Positions 5,499 through 12,046 of a stretch of 12,046 nt of DNA are shown here, one piece after another; within the stretch, counting starts at the first letter, position 1; each line of letters opens with the position of its first letter. The notes under the pieces are model-generated. The model made no database searches and was not told the DNA's origin. It saw only the letters and a list, made by a program, of their open reading frames with translations. Source of the DNA: CADEFX01 sp050260355 (GTDB taxonomy: Bacteria > Pseudomonadota > Alphaproteobacteria > Rhizobiales > Hyphomicrobiaceae); assembly GCA_050260355.1 (NCBI GenBank), contig JBLNBZ010000132.1:1-12046 (forward strand). The letters run 5' to 3'. The translations under genes were made by a program, and so were the position numbers.

Positions 5499-8400
5499 CT
5501 AGTTGGCCGAGCGCTTTCGCGTCCCGGCGGTGTTGCTCTCTGCAGTATCAGGGGTGGTGGTGGGCCGGGGTCGCTCCAGACCGCCGGCAAGCTTCTCCAA
5601 GCTGGCCTTGATCTCGGGCGGGAGCACATCGAGGTTTGCGGGCTTGGCTCCCGCGCTCGCCACACGCGTCGGCGCTCGCGCAGGAGCGGTGGTCGTCCTG
5701 TCCGGCCGCGGCATCTGATGCGGCAACGGTGGCGGCCGGCCTGCTGCGTGCGGGCGTTGAGCTGCGCCCCCCGCGCCGTTGCCTGGCGAGGAGTCGGTCG
5801 GCCGGAGCGGCGTTGGCGGCAATGTCTTGAGCAGTGGCTCCGCATTCGCGGGCTCCGGCGCAGCCCACATCGATGATTTGGCCAATCCGGCAATGCGCGC
5901 ACGCGCATTCGCGGCGGCCGAGCGCACGCGGCTCTGCTGTGGCGAAGCCGCCGCTGGCGGGCGCGTAACTGGCTGCGTTGGCGGGCCCGTCCTCGCCGCC
6001 GGCCGCGAGGGAGGCCCCGTTCTGACCGTACGATCCTGGCCGTTTGCAAAGGCGGGCGCCGGCACCGATTGGAGGCCGGGCTTGGCGTCGCCACCGCGCA
6101 GCACCGGCTCAGCGTGCGTCGGGGCTTCCGCAACCTTCCTCTTCGGCTGCCCACGCACCACACCCCGCCGGCGCATACGGCGATCCGCCTTGCGGATCAG
6201 CCTGAGCAGGTGCAGGACATCGCGCTCACCCACAGGCTCGCCATAGTACAAGCCCTGAGCCATCTCGCATCCGATCGAGCGCAACAAGGCTGCGTCCTCG
6301 GTCGACTCCACGCCTTCAGCCACGACCTTCTTGCCCAGCTCATGCGACAGCGCGACGAGCGAGCGCACGATTGCGGCCCCGTTACCCTCGGCCTGACTCG
6401 ACTGCACCAGCGAGTGGTCGATCTTGACGACGTCGAACGGAAAGCGCTGCAAGTACGCCAACGAGGAATATCCGGTGCCGAACTCGTCCAGAGCCAGGGC
6501 GGCGCCGGCATCCTTCAGCAAATCGAGGATGTGGCTTGCCTGCTCCGGATTCTCCATCACGAGGCTCTCCGTCAGCTCGAGCCGCAGCGAGCCGCGCGGC
6601 ACCACGCTGCGGCCGAGCACATGGCGAACCTCCTGGACGAGATCGGGCGTAACGAGCCGGCGGCTCGATACGTTGACGCTCATGAACAGTGGCTCGTTCG
6701 GGCGCGGCAACTCCTTCTGCCAGCGAGCGAGGTCAGCGGCCGCACGAGCCAGAATGTGCGAGCCGAGCTTCGCAACGAGATCGGATCCCTCTCCAGCCGG
6801 AATGAATTCCGACGGGTCGATCAGCCCGAGGCGCGGATGGTGCCAGCGTGTGATCGCTTCAAAGCCGACCAGCTCCTCGGTCGAAAGAGCGACGATCGGC
6901 TGGTAGAGGAGCACGAGCTGACGCCCGTCGATGGCGTGGCGCAACTCGCTCTCCATGGTGAGTCTGTGGTTCTTGTCGGCGCGCATCTCGGGCTTGAAAA
7001 TCTCGATGCGATCCGAGCCGCTGCGCTTGGCACGCTGCATGGCGAGCTCGGCTTCTTGCAGGAGGTCCTGGGCGGACGCCTGCGACCCATCGTAGATGGC
7101 CAGACCGATGGACCCGGTCAGGACGATCTCCTGGCCGGCAATTCGGATCGGCGAGCGCAGGGACTGGCGTACGCGCTCGGCAAAGCGCGCGAGCTCCCGC
7201 GGGTCTTGGTTGGCGGTTAGAACGAGTGCGAACTGGTCCCCGCCGACGCGCGCGAGCGTGTCATGTGGAGGCAGGCTTCGCGCCAACCGGCGCGCCACGG
7301 TCAACAGCAGGCTGTCGCCGACCACCAGTCCGAAAGAGCCATTGACGCTCTTGAACTTGTCCAGATCGCAGTAGATGAGCGTCGGGCGCACCTCCGGGTC
7401 GGTCTTGGCACGCACCAGCGCGACACCGAGGCGATCCAGCAGCAACTCACGATTGGGAAGCCCCGTGAGGCTGTCGTGCACGGCATCGTGCATCATGCGC
7501 TCCTGCGCTCGCCTCTCGTCGGTCACGTCGCGCATGAGACCGATGCAGCGCAGCGCCCGGCGGTCGGAGCCCAGCACGCTGGCACCCTCGAGCTCGAACC
7601 AGCGATAGGAGCTATCGGCATGTCGCATACGAAAGGTGAGCCGCAGAGGTCCGCCAGCCTGATCCCTGACCGACTGCAGCATGAGCTGGAAGCGTTCCTT
7701 GTCGGCCGGGTGCAGGTAGCTCGCAAAATCATCGACCTTTGCCGAAAGCAGGCCGGGATTGAGCCCCAGAGTGGCCTCCAGCACCGGATCGACCTTGATC
7801 TCGTTACGCCGCGCAAACCACTCCCACACCGCGACGCCAGCACTGTCGATGGCCGCGGAACGAAGCTGCAGCTCGTTCGGGCTCGCGCCGTAAAGGGGCT
7901 CCACGGATCGGAACGCAAACTGGGTCACGGTGAAGCCCAGCAGGACAATGATCAACACGAGACCGGCCAGCAGCCCGACGACCGGGATCTCGCCGGTGAG
8001 GCGACCTGTGAGGGTGACGGCTGCTCCGAACAGCCAAACCAGGAACAGGATCCACGTCGGCAGCAAGGCGAGCGCTCGATCGAGCCCGCGCAAGGCGAGA
8101 AACAGCGTCAGCACCGCGCCGATGATGCCGATGCCCGCCATCGACATGCGCGCCACCGTTGCAGCCAAGCGCGGATCGAGGATCGCCGCGGCAACAATGG
8201 CGAGCTGCCCGACGATCCACACCGCAAACAGCATGCGCACGAAGCCATGCCATAGGTTGACGCGCAGGAATGTGAACAGAAACAGGACCAGGCTCGCGGC
8301 AACCGCCGCTTCGGCCGCAGCGCGATATTGCGCATTGTCCTCGGGCCGCATCTGGAACAGCTTGTGCCAAAAGCCGAAGTCGACGCACAGCAGCGCGAGC

Positions 8401-9125
8401 ACGCACCAGCTCACCAGCGCGGCGGTGGGAAAGATCAGTCTGTGATTGGCCGCAAATACCGCGGTAAGGAAGACCGCCAGAAGCCCGGTGATGCCGAGCA
8501 TGATGCCGTTGAAGAGCTGGCGGTCGCGGGATTTCTGCTCGTATTCGAGCGCCTTCCAGAGATGGATGCGCGCAAGCCGGTCCGACGCGAGCTCGGCGAC
8601 GTAGGTGATGGTCTGACCCGGCTCGATCGTCACGCGGAAGATGTCGGCACGATCGCTCTTCACCCGATCGGGGAGGAAGCCGACGGACGGGGTGACCGTT
8701 TCGATCCGGCGGGCATCGAGGTCGGGCCAAATGATGCCCGAGCCAACCGCATTGTAGCGCTCGGCCACCAGCCAGCGCTCGATCGGCTTGTCGGTCGAGT
8801 TACGAAGCGCAAAAACGAGCCAGTTCGGGCTCGTGCCGGGAGTGACGGCACGCACGGACATGCGGCCCGTCGACCCGTCCGTCGCCGGTGCCGTCTCGAC
8901 TTGCAGGTTATCGCCGCGCGCCTCGTACAGATCGCCGATCTCGGTGATGTCGATCCGATCCTGCTCGGGCGCAACTGTAACGGGTGTCAGGGCGTGCGCA
9001 GGCCGACCGAAGGCGACGATTGCGGCCAGCACCAACATCAGCGCTGCGCAGCGGCCGAGCGCGATCGCAGACCGCAGTACTCTCATGCGGGCAACAGACA
9101 GCCGGCCGCGGCGCACCACATTCAT
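5499..9125 (-). CDS. membrane-bound 7TM-DISM-like / PAS / degenerate GGDEF / EAL signalling protein
   Basis: 1208 residues. The order is: signal or anchor helix (about 24-45); periplasmic beta-rich domain (46-200) resembling a 7TM-DISM extracellular domain; seven hydrophobic segments (about 203-402); PAS (about 421-540); GGDEF (about 545-710); EAL (about 722-975); and a Pro/Ala/Arg-rich, probably disordered tail (about 985-1208). GGDEF domains make cyclic di-GMP and EAL domains hydrolyse it. Here the GGDEF signature reads GGDQF (628-632), the usual NDxxGH reads NGSFGL, and the RxxD inhibitory site is absent, so cyclase activity is doubtful. EAL keeps E756 (as EAI), N818, ELTE (850-853), KID (901-903), AEGVE (936-940) and Q957, with DDFG changed to DEFG (880-883). 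A phosphodiesterase role, with GGDEF as a possible GTP sensor, is my inference. The ATG at 9125 overlaps the acetyltransferase stop as ATGA and has GAGGA upstream, so I prefer it to a start 16 codons earlier. Confidence 0.93.
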   Translation of the reverse strand: MNVVRRGRLSVARMRVLRSAIALGRCAALMLVLAAIVAFGRPAHALTPVTVAPEQDRIDITEIGDLYEARGDNLQVETAPATDGSTGRMSVRAVTPGTSPNWLVFALRNSTDKPIERWLVAERYNAVGSGIIWPDLDARRIETVTPSVGFLPDRVKSDRADIFRVTIEPGQTITYVAELASDRLARIHLWKALEYEQKSRDRQLFNGIMLGITGLLAVFLTAVFAANHRLIFPTAALVSWCVLALLCVDFGFWHKLFQMRPEDNAQYRAAAEAAVAASLVLFLFTFLRVNLWHGFVRMLFAVWIVGQLAIVAAAILDPRLAATVARMSMAGIGIIGAVLTLFLALRGLDRALALLPTWILFLVWLFGAAVTLTGRLTGEIPVVGLLAGLVLIIVLLGFTVTQFAFRSVEPLYGASPNELQLRSAAIDSAGVAVWEWFARRNEIKVDPVLEATLGLNPGLLSAKVDDFASYLHPADKERFQLMLQSVRDQAGGPLRLTFRMRHADSSYRWFELEGASVLGSDRRALRCIGLMRDVTDERRAQERMMHDAVHDSLTGLPNRELLLDRLGVALVRAKTDPEVRPTLIYCDLDKFKSVNGSFGLVVGDSLLLTVARRLARSLPPHDTLARVGGDQFALVLTANQDPRELARFAERVRQSLRSPIRIAGQEIVLTGSIGLAIYDGSQASAQDLLQEAELAMQRAKRSGSDRIEIFKPEMRADKNHRLTMESELRHAIDGRQLVLLYQPIVALSTEELVGFEAITRWHHPRLGLIDPSEFIPAGEGSDLVAKLGSHILARAAADLARWQKELPRPNEPLFMSVNVSSRRLVTPDLVQEVRHVLGRSVVPRGSLRLELTESLVMENPEQASHILDLLKDAGAALALDEFGTGYSSLAYLQRFPFDVVKIDHSLVQSSQAEGNGAAIVRSLVALSHELGKKVVAEGVESTEDAALLRSIGCEMAQGLYYGEPVGERDVLHLLRLIRKADRRMRRRGVVRGQPKRKVAEAPTHAEPVLRGGDAKPGLQSVPAPAFANGQDRTVRTGPPSRPAARTGPPTQPVTRPPAAASPQQSRVRSAAANARARIAGLAKSSMWAAPEPANAEPLLKTLPPTPLRPTDSSPGNGAGGAAQRPHAAGRPPPLPHQMPRPDRTTTAPARAPTRVASAGAKPANLDVLPPEIKASLEKLAGGLERPRPTTTPDTAESNTAGTRKRSAN

Positions 9126-9709
9126 CGCGGCCGATCCTCGGCTACGAGCCCGTAAAGAACATGGTCCTGCCACATCCCGTTGATCTTCAGATAGCTGCGC
9201 GCAAGCCCCTCACGTGTGAACCCGGCCCCCTCGAGCACGCGGGCCGAGGCCACGTTGTGCGGCAAACACGCGGCTTCGATGCGATGCAGCCGCAGACCGT
9301 CGAAGGCGAAGGGCAATGCCGCCGCCAGCGCCTTGCGCATATAGCCTCGGCGAATGTGGGGCAGACCGATCCAGTATCCGAGCGAAGCCGCCTGAGTGAC
9401 GCCACGGCGCACGTTCGACAACGTCAGCCCGCCGAGCAGCTCGCCATCCCCCTCCCGGAAGATGAAGAACGCGTAGCCGAGATCTTCCTTCATGTCGCGC
9501 TGGTAGCGGCGCAGGCGCTGCCTGAAGGCGGCACGCGAAAGCTCGTCCGGCGTCCACTGCGGCTCGACAGGAACGAGATGAGCCCGGCTCGCCGCCCTCA
9601 GCGTCGCCCAGGCCTCATAGTCGGAGAGCGCCGGGGCGCGCAAAACGACGCCACCCCCGCGCGCCAGAAGGGCCGGCTCCTGCACGAGCGAAGGTCTCAA
9701 GAAAGCCAT
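9122..9709 (-). CDS. GNAT family N-acetyltransferase, RimJ/RimL-like
   Basis: 195 residues. RimJ/RimL-type enzymes transfer acetyl from acetyl-CoA to N-terminal amines, classically of ribosomal proteins S5 or L7/L12; the target of this one is not known. The acetyl-CoA segment is GYWIGLPHIRRGYMRKAL (111-128), with the RRGYM loop in place of the classic Q/R-xxGxA. It is followed by the family motif HNVASARVLEGAGF (151-164) and a C-terminal GMWQDHVLYGLV. An early conserved stretch reads SRAHLVPVEPQW, where relatives often have PWEP. I chose the ATG at 9709 (MAFLR, with a GGGGG-type ribosome site upstream). A TTG at 9745 that overlaps the M16 stop (TTGA) would add 12 residues, but its Shine-Dalgarno is too close. 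Its stop overlaps the next gene's start, so it should be translated together with the GGDEF/EAL protein. Confidence 0.9.
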   Translation of the reverse strand: MAFLRPSLVQEPALLARGGGVVLRAPALSDYEAWATLRAASRAHLVPVEPQWTPDELSRAAFRQRLRRYQRDMKEDLGYAFFIFREGDGELLGGLTLSNVRRGVTQAASLGYWIGLPHIRRGYMRKALAAALPFAFDGLRLHRIEAACLPHNVASARVLEGAGFTREGLARSYLKINGMWQDHVLYGLVAEDRPR

Positions 9710-9741
9710 GGCGCCAACTGCCCCCGCCCTTGTTCCCTGGC

Positions 9742-11010
9742 TCAAACCCTCATGGTTCGCTCAGCGAGCGATGCGTAAGCTTTGCCGCGCTCTCCCGCAC
9801 CAACCAGAGCAAACGACAATGGCGAACCTGTAACGAGTTGTGCAGCCACATTGCGCACGTCGTCACAGGTGACCGCCTCGACGCGCCCGATCAGCTCGTC
9901 AGCAGGCAGCAATCGACCGAAGGCCAGGAGCTGGCGCGCCATCTGCTCGGCGCGGGCGAACGAGCTCTCGAGACTCATGAGCAGGCCAGCCTTGAGCTGC
10001 GCCTTGGCGCGATCGACCTCGCGCTGGCTCGGGCGATCGCTAGCGGCACGCTCGAACTCCGCTTTCACCACTTCGACCAACTCGCCCATCGTATCTGATC
10101 CCGTTGCGGCATGAACCGAGAAGAAGCCCGTATCGGCAAGGCCCCAGGTCGACGAATAAATCGCGTAGCAAAGGCCCCGCCGCTCTCGCACTTCCTGGAA
10201 CAAGCGGGACGACATGCCGCCTCCGAACAGTCCCGAGAAGACCTGGGCGGCGTAAAATTCCGGCCGGCGCCACGAAACGCCTTCAAACCCCATGATAACG
10301 TGGGCCTGCTCGAACGGCTTGGCCGAAAGGCGCATGCCGCCCACGTAGCGAGCAGGCGCCGATTCGGGAGCCTCACCCTCATGAAGCCCGCCGAATAGGG
10401 CCTCAGCGTGGCGCACCAGCTCCGCGTGGTCCACGTTGCCTGCGGCCGATAGCACCATGCGGCTCGCCGTATAGCGCGAGGCCAAAAACGCGCGCAGATG
10501 CTGGCTCGTGAAGCCCGCCACGCTCTCAGGCGTGCCCAGGATCGGCCGGCCGAGCGACTGCTCCGGGAACGCGGCGTCCTGCGCCAGGTCGTAGACGATG
10601 TCGTCGGGGCTGTCGCGGGTGGCGGCGATCTCCTGCAGGATCACCTCGCGCTCGCGTTCGAGCTCGCTTTCGGAATAGAGGGGGTTCTGGAGAATATCGG
10701 CCAGGATGTCGAGCGCGAGCCCCATGTCGTTCTTGAGCACCCGCGCGTAATAGGCGGTGGCGTCCATGCTCGTTGCCGCGTTGAGCTCGCCCCCAACCTG
10801 CTCGATCTCTTCGGCGATGTCCTGGGCCGTGCGCCGTGCCGTGCCCTTGAAGGCCATGTGCTCAAGCAGGTGAGAGATGCCGTGCTCGTGCTCGCGCTCA
10901 TGCCTGGCTCCGGAAGCGACCCACACGCCGAGGGCCACCGTGCCGAGGTGAGGCATGTTCTGCGAGACAACTCGCATTCCATTGGCGAGACGCGTGGTCT
11001 CTACGCTCAT
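9742..11010 (-). CDS. M16 family zinc peptidase (processing-peptidase-like)
   Basis: 422 residues, the normal length for single-unit bacterial M16B enzymes related to the mitochondrial processing peptidase beta subunit. The inverted zinc motif is HLLEH (47-51) within GISHLLEHMAFKGT, and the third ligand is Glu127 in VILQEI, 76 residues after H51 as in the eukaryotic enzymes. The second half has GGGMSSRLFQEVRERRGLCY, with the conserved Arg and Tyr that bind substrate. It therefore has the residues needed for catalysis and is not an inactive partner subunit. No signal peptide is seen, so it should be cytoplasmic; its substrates are unknown. The ATG at 11010 forms a 4-nt ATGA overlap with the thrC stop and has GGAGG 5 nt upstream inside thrC, which indicates translational coupling. 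Confidence 0.96.
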   Translation of the reverse strand: MSVETTRLANGMRVVSQNMPHLGTVALGVWVASGARHEREHEHGISHLLEHMAFKGTARRTAQDIAEEIEQVGGELNAATSMDATAYYARVLKNDMGLALDILADILQNPLYSESELEREREVILQEIAATRDSPDDIVYDLAQDAAFPEQSLGRPILGTPESVAGFTSQHLRAFLASRYTASRMVLSAAGNVDHAELVRHAEALFGGLHEGEAPESAPARYVGGMRLSAKPFEQAHVIMGFEGVSWRRPEFYAAQVFSGLFGGGMSSRLFQEVRERRGLCYAIYSSTWGLADTGFFSVHAATGSDTMGELVEVVKAEFERAASDRPSQREVDRAKAQLKAGLLMSLESSFARAEQMARQLLAFGRLLPADELIGRVEAVTCDDVRNVAAQLVTGSPLSFALVGAGERGKAYASLAERTMRV

Positions 11011-12046
11011 GTGGGCCTCCGTGCCCTCGCACGCTCGGTAATGAAGGCCGAGACGGCGGCAAAGTCATTGGGAAGAACGGTCAGGCGCTCGTCGAGCCCT
11101 CGCTGCCGCGCGATCTGCTCCGGCTCGGGCGCCGGCGCACCGACGGCGCGGGCGACCGCCTCGGGGAACTTGGCAGGATGCGCCGTCGCGAGCGTCACCA
11201 TCGGTATCGCGGGATTGCGCTCGACCTTGCCGGCCGCAGCAATCCCGACCGCGGTATGGGGATCGGCGAGATAGCCGGTCGCTTCGTGCATGCGGCGGAT
11301 CGTGGCGAGCGTCTCGGCCTCGTCCGTACGCGTGGCACTGAAGCTTCCACGCAACGAGGCCAGCTCGCCCTGGTTGAGCGCGAAGTATCTCTCGGCATTG
11401 AGCTGGCTCATCAGCTCGCGGACGCGACCGGCATCGCGTGCGGCGAGCTCGAACAGGAGCCGCTCGAAGTTGGACGAGATCTGGATGTCCATGCTTGGGC
11501 TGACCGTGGCCACCACTTCCCTCGGCTGGTATTTGCCCGTTGCCATGGTGCGCGCCAGGATGTCGTTCACGTTGGTCGCAACCACCAGCCGCTGCACCGG
11601 CAGTCCCATGCGCATGGCAGCATATCCGGCGAACACATCACCGAAGTTGCCCGTGGGCACAGCAAAGCTCACCGGCCGGTGTGGAGCCCCGAGCGCGACG
11701 CCGGCGGTGAAGTAGTAGACGATCTGGGCCATGAGCCGCGCCCAGTTGATGGAATTGACACCGGCCAGCCTCAGCCGATCCCGCAAGGCCAAGTCGTTGA
11801 ACAGCGCCTTCAGCAGGTTCTGGCAATTGTCGAACGTGCCTTCGATGGCGATGGCGTGGACGTTCGCCTCGGGCGCAGTCGTCATCTGGCGCCGCTGCAC
11901 GTCGCTAATGCGACCATGCGGATAGAGCACGAACACGTCGATCGACCGGCGGCCGCGGAAGGCCTCCACTGCAGCTCCGTCAGTGTCTCCGGACGTGGCG
12001 GGGTCGGGGGTCCCCCCACCCCCCCCCCCCCCCCCCCCCCCCGCCC
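11007..12046 (-). CDS. thrC: threonine synthase, 5' end missing
   Basis: ThrC is a PLP enzyme (fold type II) that turns O-phospho-L-homoserine into L-threonine, the last step of threonine synthesis. About 330 codons of recognisable sequence are present. From the visible start they show ATSGDT (11982-11999), the phosphate-binding type loop; then GRISDVQRRQMTT, EGTFDNCQ, SINWAR and PTGNFGDVFAGYAA (PTGNFGD at 11637-11657). The PLP-lysine region and the rest of the N-terminal ~100 residues lie beyond the edge. Relatives read SGDTG or SGDTGGAA where this has SGDTDGAA. Upstream of ATSGDT the frame stays open but encodes Pro/Asp/Gly with no resemblance to ThrC, and it runs into poly-C. The usable coding sequence probably ends near 11999. 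The stop overlaps the M16 start (ATGA). A possible GTG start at 11969 is internal and not real. Confidence 0.92.
   Translation of the reverse strand, partial: AGGGGGGGGGGTPDPATSGDTDGAAVEAFRGRRSIDVFVLYPHGRISDVQRRQMTTAPEANVHAIAIEGTFDNCQNLLKALFNDLALRDRLRLAGVNSINWARLMAQIVYYFTAGVALGAPHRPVSFAVPTGNFGDVFAGYAAMRMGLPVQRLVVATNVNDILARTMATGKYQPREVVATVSPSMDIQISSNFERLLFELAARDAGRVRELMSQLNAERYFALNQGELASLRGSFSATRTDEAETLATIRRMHEATGYLADPHTAVGIAAAGKVERNPAIPMVTLATAHPAKFPEAVARAVGAPAPEPEQIARQRGLDERLTVLPNDFAAVSAFITERARARRPT
12019..12042. repeat. 24-nt poly-C run at the window's right end
   Basis: An unbroken run of 24 C is followed by gccc and the end of the window, and preceded by tccccccacc. It lies where the thrC frame should encode a conserved segment but does not. 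It is most likely an assembly or library artefact at a contig end and not genomic sequence. It should not be read as a biological repeat without independent reads. Confidence 0.7.

Noticed and set aside
5492..5509. Inverted repeat cggcc/ggccg at the convergent yqgE and GGDEF/EAL ends, as a shared terminator
   Set aside because: Only 5 bp with an 8-nt loop, overlapping a coding end and with no T run on either strand; too weak to call.
6069..8255. Two long plus-strand open frames (383 and 330 codons) opposite the GGDEF/EAL gene
   Set aside because: They lie wholly antisense to a gene with clear domain motifs, are rich in Arg/His/Gln/Ala as expected for shadows in G+C-rich DNA, and show no recognisable fold or ribosome site.
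10498..11274. Plus-strand open frame of 258 codons opposite the M16 gene and the end of thrC
   Set aside because: It crosses two real genes on the other strand and has no family resemblance.
12001..12046. Poly-C/poly-G tract as a G-quadruplex or phase-variation tract controlling thrC
   Set aside because: It lies at the extreme end of the sequence, inside what should be conserved coding sequence, and the flanking frame is not ThrC; an artefact is simpler.

Overview
The window looks like an ordinary stretch of an alphaproteobacterial chromosome, probably from the order Hyphomicrobiales (Rhizobiales) or a near relative. The basis is high G+C, dense gene packing, the character of the proteins, and two gene neighbourhoods that I recall as typical of that group: thrC / M16 peptidase / GNAT acetyltransferase / GGDEF-EAL, and a DsbD-type domain / peroxiredoxin / YqgE group. 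The genus cannot be read from the sequence. I see no tRNA, rRNA, CRISPR array, insertion sequence, phage gene or toxin-antitoxin pair.

Left block (1-4711, all minus strand, read right to left): an exported stand-alone DsbD N-terminal-type domain protein with a Cys-x3-Cys pair, a Prx5-type peroxiredoxin, an exported MetX-like alpha/beta hydrolase, the murein endopeptidase MepA, and an SDR-type (TIGR01777-like) NAD(P)-binding protein cut by the left edge. Gaps are 91, 76, 74 and 11 nt, so one transcript is possible. A perfect 10-bp hairpin sits between the peroxiredoxin and hydrolase genes and could divide it. Three of the five products carry apparent signal peptides, so the theme is the periplasm and envelope (thiol redox, peptidoglycan, an exported hydrolase).

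Middle (4712-5465): a 145-bp divergent intergenic region holds the likely promoters for the leftward block and for the plus-strand yqgE/algH (UPF0301) gene, which then converges on the next block across a 33-bp gap.

Right block (5499-12046, all minus strand): thrC (5' end missing), an M16 zinc peptidase, a RimJ/RimL-like acetyltransferase and a 1208-residue membrane GGDEF/EAL protein. thrC to M16 and acetyltransferase to GGDEF/EAL are joined by 4-nt ATGA stop/start overlaps. The M16 stop lies 32 nt before the chosen acetyltransferase start. This looks like a translationally coupled operon entered from beyond the right edge.

The right edge ends in a run of 24 C. The reading frame there departs from recognisable threonine synthase, so the last ~50 bases look like a contig-end artefact. 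I found no convincing new biological system. The best leads are the multiply degenerate GGDEF domain fused to a near-complete EAL domain with a ~220-residue proline-rich tail, the exported MetX-like hydrolase, and the stand-alone DsbD-type Cys-pair domain beside a peroxiredoxin.
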